From positions 1-16,674 of the forward strand of contig DAOTUB010000341.1 in the NCBI GenBank assembly GCA_034437455.1: a stretch of DNA of 16,674 bases, given 5' to 3'. The translations under genes and the position numbers were made by a program. Shown one piece after another: positions 1-7,040 of the stretch. The stretch is from DAOTUB01 sp034437455 (GTDB lineage: Bacteria; Chloroflexota; Anaerolineae; B4-G1). Position 1 is the stretch's first letter, and every line of letters starts with the position of its first letter. The notes below the pieces were generated by a model. The model did no database searches. It had not been told where the DNA came from and saw only the letters and a list, made by a program, of their open reading frames with translations.

Positions 1-128
1 AAAAACGCTGCCCCTAAATCTCAACGTTTTCGAGGCAAAAATGGGGCGCGAAGCCTCAATTTAGACCCCAAAATGCGCCTGAATGGGACATTTCCTGTAA
101 AAACAAACCCTCTCCGACAGGCTGCTAG
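1..128. mobile_element. MITE-like element, left copy (5' end cut by the window)
   Basis: From about position 7 to 128 this sequence matches a second copy at 16370-16622 at roughly 90% by eye, once a 130-bp insertion in that copy is removed. It ends with CTCTCCGACAGGCTG (110-124) followed by CTAG (125-128). In the right copy the corresponding end is an inverted repeat of the other end and is also flanked by CTAG. The matching left terminal repeat lies before base 1. Inside, GCCCC...GGGGC and CTCGA...TCGAG-type arms suggest folding (in this copy the inner arm has one mismatch). I see no transposase. This is a non-autonomous element; CTAG would suit an IS5-like YTAR target, which is family knowledge rather than proof. 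Confidence 0.8.
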
Positions 129-135
129 CATCACA

Positions 136-168
136 AAACCCGAAGGGTCTGCGAGACCCTTCGGGTTT
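136..168. terminator. Perfect 15-bp hairpin, terminator-like
   Basis: The arm AAACCCGAAGGGTCT (136-150) is perfectly complementary to 154-168, leaving a GCG loop. Read on the minus strand, the 3' arm runs into GGGTTTTG; on the plus strand it runs into GGGTTTCGG, so neither side has a long T tract. It lies between the MITE and the export-operon promoter. It could stop transcription entering from upstream, or be a dispersed repeat of the genome. Confidence 0.55.
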
Positions 169-183
169 CGGTGTCAGGCTGCC

Positions 184-216
184 TTCGGATGTACCGAACA
201 CTACGCACTGGGTGCG
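184..216. promoter_or_regulatory. Two adjacent small palindromes upstream of the -35 (possible operators)
   Basis: TTCGG-ATGTA-CCGAA (184-198) and CGCAC-TGG-GTGCG (204-216) are perfect 5-bp inverted repeats, and the second ends 3 bp before the -35 hexamer at 220. This is where an activator or repressor site would be expected. Short palindromes occur by chance, so this is only a candidate. Confidence 0.3.
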
Positions 217-219
217 AAC

Positions 220-248
220 ATGACAAGGAGACTAAACTGTGCTAGAAT
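220..248 (+). promoter_or_regulatory. Sigma70-like promoter of the export operon
   Basis: ATGACA (220-225) and TAGAAT (243-248) each match the consensus at five of six positions and are separated by 17 bp. Transcription should start near 255, giving a leader of roughly 25-55 nt before the first gene. No further clear promoter was seen inside the operon. Confidence 0.65.
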
Positions 249-308
249 ATTCCCTAGCCCAGTTTCTACAGGAGCTACTTGTTGAGCCACCTGCGTAAGG
301 AGCCAGCG

Positions 309-1142
309 GTGAAAAGGAAACCTATCTTTCGCCAAGTCGCCCTGGAGCGACTGTCATCCCCGGAGCAATTGGACCAGTTGATGCGGATCACCCAGCCTAT
401 GGGCTGGGCGGTCCTGCTTGCCCTGGGCCTCCTATTGCTGGCGGCGATCCTGTGGGGGATATTCGGCAGCATCCCCACCCGGGTCGTCGGGCAGGGCATC
501 CTGCTGGCACGCGGGGGCGTCAACGACGTCGTGTCCCTGGCCTCCGGGCAGATCGTGGACATTTACCTTGGCGTTAGGGACGTCGTCCAGGCGGGGCAAG
601 TCGTGGCCCGGATCGCCGAACCCGACCAGCCCGTGAATACCAAAGTCGTCAGCCCGTACGCGGGCCACATCGTGGAGGTCAAGGTGGACGACGGCAGCCT
701 GGTCGAGCGAGGTACGCCTATCTTGAGCGTCGAGGCCGGGGGCGAGGGGCCGGGAAACCTCGAAGCCGTGATCTATGTCCCCACCAGCGAGGGAAAGCAA
801 ATCCGCCCCGGGATGGACGTGCAGCTATCCCCTTCGACGGTCAAGCGGGAGGAGTTTGGCTTCATCCTGGGCCAGGTGGTCTCGGTGGGCGAGTTCCCGG
901 CGACCCGCCAGGGCATGTTCCGCGTGCTGGGCAGTGAGGAGTTGGTGCAAGCCTTGTCCGGGGGAAGCGCGCTGATCGAGGTGCACGTAGATCTGATCCT
1001 TGACGCAGAGATGCCCAGCGGCTATGCTTGGTCGTCGTCGTCAGGCCCCCCCGTGCAGATTGACAGCGGCACGTTCTGCACGGCCTGGATCGAGGTTCGC
1101 GAGCAGCGGCCTCTCAGCCTGGTGTTGCCTGCATTCAAGTAG
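309..1142 (+). CDS. NHLM-type secretion adaptor (HlyD-like), without coiled-coil hairpin
   Basis: First gene of the export operon, 277 aa from the GTG at 309. An AAGGAG ribosome site lies 6 nt upstream (297-302). An in-frame TTG at 279 with its own AGGAG is the alternative and would add 10 residues. After a cytoplasmic N-terminus there is one membrane helix (about residues 33-54), then two lipoyl-type half motifs, around GQIVDIYLGVRDVVQAG and SPYAGHIVEVKVDDGSLVERG, then a beta-rich C-terminal part. The halves are joined by only a short linker, whereas typical HlyD/NHLM adaptors carry a long coiled-coil hairpin there. The protein is also well short of the roughly 420 aa I recall for the NHLM secretion-protein family. 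Family assignment rests mainly on the two NHLM-type exporters downstream. It probably bridges the exporter to the cell surface. Confidence 0.8.
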   Translation: MKRKPIFRQVALERLSSPEQLDQLMRITQPMGWAVLLALGLLLLAAILWGIFGSIPTRVVGQGILLARGGVNDVVSLASGQIVDIYLGVRDVVQAGQVVARIAEPDQPVNTKVVSPYAGHIVEVKVDDGSLVERGTPILSVEAGGEGPGNLEAVIYVPTSEGKQIRPGMDVQLSPSTVKREEFGFILGQVVSVGEFPATRQGMFRVLGSEELVQALSGGSALIEVHVDLILDAEMPSGYAWSSSSGPPVQIDSGTFCTAWIEVREQRPLSLVLPAFK

Positions 1143-1188
1143 GGCGAGGGCGGTCGGTAACCAGAGGCTGCACGCTAACCGCCGCGTG

Positions 1189-1207
1189 GTCGGATAGCAA
1201 ATCCGAC
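1189..1207. repeat. Short perfect hairpin between adaptor and cNMP-fold genes
   Basis: GTCGGAT (1189-1195), loop AGCAA, ATCCGAC (1201-1207) form a perfect 7-bp stem in the 92-nt gap between the first two operon genes. No T tract follows, so an intrinsic terminator is unlikely. It may be a REP-like dispersed hairpin or an RNA-processing or stability element. Confidence 0.5.
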
Positions 1208-1234
1208 CTACATCGGGGTAAAGGAAACAGGCAG

Positions 1235-1783
1235 ATGAGAAAAGTGTTGTATATCCTGGGCGAGTTGAGCGACTTGGACGTGGAGTGGATGATCGCCCAC
1301 GGGCGGCGGGAGCGGCAACCTGCTGGCGCGGTGCTCATCCAGGAGGGCGGCGAGATCGAGGCGCTGTACATCTTGCTCGAAGGGCAGCTCGTGGTGTCGG
1401 TGGGAGAGCAGGGGCACGAACTGGCGCGGCTGGGCGCCGGCGAGGTCGTCGGCGAGGTCTCCTTTGTGGATCTACGCCCCCCGTCCGCGACGGTCAGGGT
1501 GACAAAGAACGCGCTGCTGCTTTCTATCCCGCGCGACGTGCTGAACGCCAAGCTGCAATCTGACGAGGGGTTTGCGGCGCGGTTCTACCGGGCGCTGGCC
1601 GTTTTTCTGGCCTATCGCCTGCGCGACACGGTGGCTCAGTTCGGCTACGGCGAGGAGCGGCAACTGTTCCGCGAGGAGGAGCGGGAAGAGGATGAACTCG
1701 ACTCGAACGTGATGGACAAGGTATACCTCGCCGGGCAGCGTTTCAACCGCATCCTCAAGCGGTTGGCGAGCGAGCCGGGTTAA
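1235..1783 (+). CDS. Cyclic-nucleotide-binding-fold protein, no DNA-binding domain
   Basis: 182 aa; ATG at 1235 with AAGGA 9 nt upstream. Residues 1-105 or so have the CRP-like cNMP-binding beta-roll pattern: a hydrophobic start, GAVLIQEGGEIEALYILLEG, then GEVVGEVSFVDLRPPSATVRV. The phosphate-binding cassette keeps Gly73-Glu74, but the Arg expected in the usual P-R-S-A is Pro83 (PPSA), so binding of cAMP or cGMP is doubtful. The rest is helical with an acidic Glu-rich stretch (about 147-156) and no helix-turn-helix, so it is not a CRP-type activator. It lies between the adaptor and the peptidase exporter, 10 nt before the latter. cNMP-like domains recur near NHLM exporters, so a role in gating or assembling the export machine is a reasonable inference. 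Confidence 0.75.
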   Translation: MRKVLYILGELSDLDVEWMIAHGRRERQPAGAVLIQEGGEIEALYILLEGQLVVSVGEQGHELARLGAGEVVGEVSFVDLRPPSATVRVTKNALLLSIPRDVLNAKLQSDEGFAARFYRALAVFLAYRLRDTVAQFGYGEERQLFREEEREEDELDSNVMDKVYLAGQRFNRILKRLASEPG

Positions 1784-1793
1784 GAGTGCTCAG

Positions 1794-4052
1794 ATGACGA
1801 TCCTCGCTCTCAAGCAATTGTATTTCCGTCTACGAGGAACACTCCGATCAACGCGACGCATCCGAACGCCGACCGTGTTGCAAATGGAGGCCGTGGAGTG
1901 CGGCGCGGCTGCGCTCGCTATCGTGCTGGGCTATTATGGCCGGTTCGTCTCCCTGGAGGAGCTGCGCGTCGCCTGCGGCGTCTCGCGGGACGGCAGCAAG
2001 GCGAGCAACGTCGTCAAGGCGGCCCGCCAGTATGGTCTCGAGGCCAGGGGATTCAAGAAGGAGCCGGAATCGCTCCGCTCGCTCCCCCTGCCGATGATCG
2101 TCTTTTGGAATTTCAACCACTTTGTGGTCGTGGAGGGGTTTGGCAGGGACCGGGTCTATTTGAACGACCCCGCCGCCGGACCGAGGGTGGTCTCTGTCGA
2201 GGAGTTCGACCAATCCTTCACCGGCGTGGTCCTGATCTTTGAAGCGGGACCGGACTTTGAAAAGGGCGGGGAAAAGCCAAGTCTGGTCGAGGCGCTGAGA
2301 AAACGACTGGTCGGGTCGGAGGGCGGGCTGGCTTACGTGATGCTGGCGGGGCTGGCGCTGGTGGTTCCGGGGCTGATCATCCCGACGTTCAGCCGGATCT
2401 TTGTGGACGAGTACCTGGTGGAGGGATTGAGGAGCTGGGTCGCTCCCCTGCTCCTGGGCATGGCGCTGACCGCCGGTCTGCGGGCCGGCCTGGCCTGGCT
2501 GCAAGCGCATTATCTCCTGCGGCTGGAGACAAAGCTCGCCCTGACCACGTCGAGCCAGTTCTTTTGGCACGTCCTGCGCCTGCCCGTCGAGTTTTTCACC
2601 CAGCGGTACGGCGGCGAGATCGGCGCGCGGGTGGCCATCAACGACCGGGTGGCCCTGTTGCTGTCGGGCGATCTGGCTGCCGCCGCCATCGGCGCGCTGT
2701 TGGTCGTCTTTTACGCCATCCTGATGTTCCAATACGACGTCGTCCTGACCTTGATCGGCATTTTCATCGCCGCCTTGAACCTGATTGGCTTGAGATACGT
2801 TTCTCGCAAGCGCGTGGACGGCCATCAACAGCTTCTCCAGGAGGGAGGCAAGCTGATGGGAACCGCCATGAGCGGCTTGCAGATCATCGAGACATTGAAG
2901 GCAACCGGGCGGGAATCCGATTTTTTCGCCCGCTGGTCCGGCTACCACGCCAAGATGGTGAACGTGGAGCAGCAGTTGGGCGTGTTCTCCCAGGCGCTGG
3001 CGGTGCTGCCGCCTTTTCTGAACGGGATGAACACGCTGGCGATCCTGATCATCGGGGGATTGCGGATCATGGATGGCCGCCTGAGCATCGGCGAGCTGGT
3101 CGCCTTCCAGACGCTGATGGCGAGTTTCTTGACCCCTATCAACCAGTTGGTCAGGCTGGGCGGCGCGTTGCAAGAGGTCGAGGGGGATATGAACCGGCTG
3201 GACGATGTGCTCCGCCACGACCCCGACCCCCAGGTGGACCGGCTGATTCCCGATCCGGATGCGACCATCAAGCTGTCGGGCCGCGTGGAGCTGTGCCACC
3301 TGACCTTTGGCTACAACCCGCTCGAGCCGCCCTTGATCGAGGATTTTACCCTGAGCTTGAAGCCGGGAGAGCGCGTCGCTCTGGTCGGCAGGACGGGGAG
3401 CGGAAAATCCACCGTCGCGAAACTGGTGTCCGGGCTGTACGAACCCTGGTCTGGCGAGATTCTCTTCGACGGCAAGCCCCGCCACCAGATCCCCCGCGAC
3501 GTGCTCACCGGCTCGCTAGGACTGGTTGATCAGGAGATCTTTCTCTTTGAAGGCTCCATCCGAGAGAACCTGACGCTGTGGGACGCGACCGCTCCCGAGG
3601 CGAACGTCGTCCAGGCGGCCCGAGACGGGCTGATCCACGAAGAGATCTCGGCCAAGGCCGCCGGTTACGACTACCTGGTGGAGGAAGGCGGGCGCAACTT
3701 TAGCGGCGGGCAGCGCCAGCGGTTAGAGATCGCCCGCGCCCTGGTCGGCAACCCGACGATCCTGGTGCTGGACGAGGCGACCAGCGCGCTGGATACCCAG
3801 ACCGAAAAGCGGATCGACGATAACCTGCGCCGTCGAGGCTGCACCTGCCTGATCGTCGCCCACCGGTTGAGCACGATCCGGGATTGCGACGAGATCATCG
3901 TGCTCGAGCGGGGCAAGGTGGTCCAGCGCGGCACGCACGAGGAACTGATCCGGGTGAGGGATGGTGCCTACGCCAACCTGGTCGAGGCGGACGCTTTGCG
4001 TCCAGCAGAGGCCCTGGAGAGGAAAAAGCACCCGTTGGAGTATCTGTACTGA
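1794..4052 (+). CDS. NHLM-type ABC exporter with N-terminal C39 peptidase
   Basis: 752 aa. It should cleave the leader of a peptide precursor (usually after a double-Gly-type site) and export the core peptide using ATP. The C39 domain is complete: oxyanion Gln30 and Cys36 in QMEAVECGAAAL, His109 in NFNHFVVVEG, and Asp125 in LNDPAAG. A multi-helix transmembrane region follows (about 180-450). The ATPase domain has Walker A GRTGSGKST (532-540), a Q-loop in LGLVDQEIF, signature FSGGQ (636-640), Walker B ILVLDE (656-661), a SALD D-loop and His690, so it looks catalytically intact. The length fits the peptidase-containing NHLM ABC family. The ribosome site is weak, and the start lies 10 nt after the previous stop, consistent with coupling. 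The stop overlaps the next start by one base. Confidence 0.93.
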   Translation: MTILALKQLYFRLRGTLRSTRRIRTPTVLQMEAVECGAAALAIVLGYYGRFVSLEELRVACGVSRDGSKASNVVKAARQYGLEARGFKKEPESLRSLPLPMIVFWNFNHFVVVEGFGRDRVYLNDPAAGPRVVSVEEFDQSFTGVVLIFEAGPDFEKGGEKPSLVEALRKRLVGSEGGLAYVMLAGLALVVPGLIIPTFSRIFVDEYLVEGLRSWVAPLLLGMALTAGLRAGLAWLQAHYLLRLETKLALTTSSQFFWHVLRLPVEFFTQRYGGEIGARVAINDRVALLLSGDLAAAAIGALLVVFYAILMFQYDVVLTLIGIFIAALNLIGLRYVSRKRVDGHQQLLQEGGKLMGTAMSGLQIIETLKATGRESDFFARWSGYHAKMVNVEQQLGVFSQALAVLPPFLNGMNTLAILIIGGLRIMDGRLSIGELVAFQTLMASFLTPINQLVRLGGALQEVEGDMNRLDDVLRHDPDPQVDRLIPDPDATIKLSGRVELCHLTFGYNPLEPPLIEDFTLSLKPGERVALVGRTGSGKSTVAKLVSGLYEPWSGEILFDGKPRHQIPRDVLTGSLGLVDQEIFLFEGSIRENLTLWDATAPEANVVQAARDGLIHEEISAKAAGYDYLVEEGGRNFSGGQRQRLEIARALVGNPTILVLDEATSALDTQTEKRIDDNLRRRGCTCLIVAHRLSTIRDCDEIIVLERGKVVQRGTHEELIRVRDGAYANLVEADALRPAEALERKKHPLEYLY

Positions 4053-7006
4053 TGGCAGAGACCCAGGCTCCCGAAGAACTCTTTCTGCTCAAACTGCGGT
4101 ACAAACTGGGCCGGCTGATCCGCGCCGACCGCCGAGAGCCGATCCTGCTGGACGACCGCCGGACGGTCTGGGTGGTCTATGCGGGGCGGGTGGACGTCTT
4201 TGCGGTTCCGGTCGAGCGCGGCGAGGCGGCCGGGGTTCGCCGCCATCTCTTCCGCGTCGAGTCCGGCCAGGCCGTTTTCGGGATGGACTGCGACGACCGA
4301 ATGGCCTGCCCTGAGCAAAGTCGAAGGACGGCGCTCATGGCGGTCGGAGGGCCGGAGACCCAGCTCGTGCGGGTGGACCGTTCGAGACTGGATCGCGAAC
4401 CGTCGGGGGAAGTGGCTGCCCTGATGGATGGCTGGATCCTCAAGCTCTCCTCGGCCCTCGCTCAAGGCCTGCCTCCCAAAGGAAGCGAACAGTTGGAGCC
4501 GGTCGAAGCGGTGGTTCTGGAGGCGGGCCAAGCGGCCCACGCCCGGAAAACCGTCCTCTGGGTCAGACATCTGGAGGGAAGCTCGCAATGGATGGGCCTG
4601 CCGGGGCTGCCCGTGACCGGGGACGGTTACTTTCCCATCACAAACCGCGCCTGGCTACAGACGGTCAGCCGGAGCAAACTCGGCGTGGTGGATACCGAGA
4701 CGTTCATCCGGCAAGACTCGGCCTGGTCCGGCCTGGATCGCTTCCACCAATTGGCGCTCGACTGCATCGCCTTGAGCGCGGCTCAGGCGGAGCAGGCCGA
4801 GCAGGAACATCTGGAGGCCAAGGCACAGGCGGAACGACGGGCGGTGGAGAGCGCGTTCTCCCATCTCGCCGCCGTTCTGGAGCCTGAATCGACTTTCCCG
4901 CTCGCAAGCGTGGAGGATGGAGGGGCGGACCCGTTGCTGGCGGCCTGCCGCCTGGTGGGCCAGGCCGAGGGCCTGGCGATCCAGCTACCCCCTGACGCCA
5001 AAGGGGATCCGCTCAAGAACATCGCCAGGGCTTCCAGGATTCGCGTCCGCCAGGTGGCGCTCCGGGGAGAGTGGTGGCGCGCCGACAACGGCCCTTTGCT
5101 CGCCTATCGGGAGGATGGCCAGCCGGTGGCGCTCCTGCCGACCTCTCCCGCAGGGGCGTTGGCCCTTACGGGACTATGCCCCCACAGCTATGAATTGTTC
5201 GATCCAGTCGCGCAGACCCGGACGCCGGTGATCCCTGAGGTGGCCGCGTCGCTCGCTCCTCTGGCCCACGTCTTTTACCGGCCCTTTCCCGAACGGTCCC
5301 TCACCGTCCCGGATCTGATCCGGTTTGGTTTCCGGGGCGGCAAGAGCGACCTGCGGATGGTCGCCCTCATGGGAGTCGCCGCCGGCGTGCTGGGGATGGC
5401 GATCCCGCTGGCGACCGGCGTCCTCTTCGACAGCGTCATCCCCGGCGCGGAGCGGGGTCAACTCCTGCAAGTCGGGCTGGCGCTGTTCGTCAGCATCCTG
5501 GCGGCCAGCCTGTTCCAGATCGCTCAGAACATCGCCGTGCTGCGCCTGGAAGGACGGTGGGACAGTTCCATCCTGGCCGCCGTCTGGGATCGGTTGCTGC
5601 GCCTGCCCGCTTCCTTCTTCCGCCGCTACTCGTCAGGGGATCTGGCGGAGCGGGCGATGGGGCTAGACGTGATCCGGCGCACCCTGTCGGGAACCGCCAT
5701 CTCGTCGATCCTGGCGGGCGTCTTTTCGATATTCAGCTTTGGCCTGCTCTTTTACTACGACGCCGGGCTGGCCTGGGCGGCTACCGGGCTGGCCCTGATC
5801 TCTATCGCGGCCACCGTGGCGGCCGGGGTGCTTCAGATGCGGCATCAAAGGAGCCTGGCCGATCTCCAGGGGCGGATCTCGGGCATGATCCTGCAATTCG
5901 TCAGCGGTATCGCCAAGCTGCGGGTGGCGGGCGTCGAAGATCGGGCCTTTGCCCTGTGGGCCAGGGAGTTCAGCGCCCAGAAAAAAGTCGCCTTCAAGGC
6001 CAGGAGCGTGGCGAACAACCTCTCGGTTTTCAACTCGGTCTATCCCGTCCTGACCCTGATGGCGATCTTTGCGATGATCGCATTTGCCAGCGAGAGCCGG
6101 GCGGGACTATCCACCGGCGATTTTCTGGCCTTTACCGCGGCCTTTAGCCAGTTCCTCGTCGCCAGCCTGGCCGTCAGCTCGGCCTTTATCTCGACGCTCA
6201 ACGTCGTCCCCATCTACGAGCGCGCCCAACCCATCCTGCAGACCCTGCCAGAGGTCGACCCGGCTAAATCCGACCCCGGCGATCTGACCGGCGAGATCGA
6301 GATCGGTCACGTGGTCTTTCGGTACCGGGAGAACGAGCCGCTCGTGTTGAAGGACGTATCGCTGCACATCGAAGCGGGAGAATTTGCGGCCATCGTCGGC
6401 CCATCGGGCTGTGGCAAATCAACCCTGATGCGGTTGCTGCTCGGCTTTGAGACGCCGCTGGCGGGCGCGATCTATTACGACGGCCAGGACCTCGCCGGGC
6501 TGGATGTGGAAAAGCTGCGGCATCAACTCGGCGTGGTGCTCCAAAACGGTCAGTTGATCGCAGGCGACATCTTTACCAACATCGTCGGCTCGTCGTCCCT
6601 GATGATAGCCGACGCCTGGGAGGCTGCGCGATTGGTCGGCCTCGGCGAGGACATCGAGCAGATGCCGATGGGGATGCACACGGTGCTCAGCGAGGGAGGC
6701 GGCGCGCTGTCGGGCGGGCAGCGGCAGCGGTTGCTCATCGCCCGCGCCATCGTCAACAAGCCCCGCGTTCTCTTCTTCGACGAGGCCACCAGCGCGCTGG
6801 ACAATCGGACCCAAGCCCTCGTCGGTGAGAGCCTGGAGCACCTGCAGGCAACCCGGGTCGTGATCGCCCACCGGCTCAGCACCATCGTCAACGCCGACCG
6901 TATTTTCGTCATGGACGACGGCCAGCTCGTCCAAAGCGGCACGTACGAGGAACTGATGGAGCAAGAGGGACTGTTCGCGGAATTGGCTCAACGGCAGCTT
7001 GCGTGA
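4052..7006 (+). CDS. NHLM-type ABC exporter, ATP-binding protein without peptidase
   Basis: 984 aa from the ATG at 4052, which shares its A with the TGA of the previous gene (TGATG). The frame is open further upstream, but that part lies wholly inside the preceding gene. The N-terminal region (about 1-130) has a cupin/cNMP-like pattern (WVVYAGRVDVFAVP, FRVESGQAVFGM) and no C39 catalytic residues. A long linker follows (about residues 130-430), with an Ala/Glu-rich helical stretch near 240-275, then a membrane domain (about 440-720) and an ATPase: Walker A GPSGCGKST (783-791), LSGGQ (886-890), Walker B VLFFDE (906-911) and His940. All catalytic motifs are present. This is the standard partner of the peptidase exporter in NHLM loci, and the two may form a heteromer (inference). 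Residues near MACPEQSRRTA are encoded by a short repeat inserted in frame. Confidence 0.92.
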   Translation: MAETQAPEELFLLKLRYKLGRLIRADRREPILLDDRRTVWVVYAGRVDVFAVPVERGEAAGVRRHLFRVESGQAVFGMDCDDRMACPEQSRRTALMAVGGPETQLVRVDRSRLDREPSGEVAALMDGWILKLSSALAQGLPPKGSEQLEPVEAVVLEAGQAAHARKTVLWVRHLEGSSQWMGLPGLPVTGDGYFPITNRAWLQTVSRSKLGVVDTETFIRQDSAWSGLDRFHQLALDCIALSAAQAEQAEQEHLEAKAQAERRAVESAFSHLAAVLEPESTFPLASVEDGGADPLLAACRLVGQAEGLAIQLPPDAKGDPLKNIARASRIRVRQVALRGEWWRADNGPLLAYREDGQPVALLPTSPAGALALTGLCPHSYELFDPVAQTRTPVIPEVAASLAPLAHVFYRPFPERSLTVPDLIRFGFRGGKSDLRMVALMGVAAGVLGMAIPLATGVLFDSVIPGAERGQLLQVGLALFVSILAASLFQIAQNIAVLRLEGRWDSSILAAVWDRLLRLPASFFRRYSSGDLAERAMGLDVIRRTLSGTAISSILAGVFSIFSFGLLFYYDAGLAWAATGLALISIAATVAAGVLQMRHQRSLADLQGRISGMILQFVSGIAKLRVAGVEDRAFALWAREFSAQKKVAFKARSVANNLSVFNSVYPVLTLMAIFAMIAFASESRAGLSTGDFLAFTAAFSQFLVASLAVSSAFISTLNVVPIYERAQPILQTLPEVDPAKSDPGDLTGEIEIGHVVFRYRENEPLVLKDVSLHIEAGEFAAIVGPSGCGKSTLMRLLLGFETPLAGAIYYDGQDLAGLDVEKLRHQLGVVLQNGQLIAGDIFTNIVGSSSLMIADAWEAARLVGLGEDIEQMPMGMHTVLSEGGGALSGGQRQRLLIARAIVNKPRVLFFDEATSALDNRTQALVGESLEHLQATRVVIAHRLSTIVNADRIFVMDDGQLVQSGTYEELMEQEGLFAELAQRQLA
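4310..4327. repeat. Short dispersed repeat inserted in frame in the ABC gene
   Basis: CCTGAGCAAAGTCGAAGG is an imperfect palindrome. Its reverse complement CCTTCGACTTTGCTCAGG is of a type I recall as highly repeated in several bacterial phyla, including Chloroflexota. It encodes PEQSRR inside the N-terminal domain of the exporter and keeps the frame. Only one copy is visible here; its repeat status is from memory. Confidence 0.5.
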
Positions 7007-7040
7007 AGTGTGAAGCACGTTTTACTTGTTTGGAGAGAAC

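Noticed and set aside
73..285. 70-aa plus-strand ORF before the export operon, a possible precursor peptide
   Set aside because: It starts inside the MITE, runs through the perfect hairpin and the promoter, has no ribosome site and no leader-like double-Gly site.
1235..1783. CRP/FNR-type transcription regulator
   Set aside because: There is no helix-turn-helix after the beta-roll; the C-terminal part is an acidic helical stretch.
1848..3485. 545-aa minus-strand ORF
   Set aside because: It is antisense to the C39 exporter, which has every expected motif. The product is rich in Gln, His and Arg and resembles no family, a typical GC-rich shadow.
3884..4051. N-terminal extension of the second ABC protein
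   Set aside because: It lies entirely within the preceding gene, and the ATG at 4052 overlaps the previous stop in the usual coupled way.
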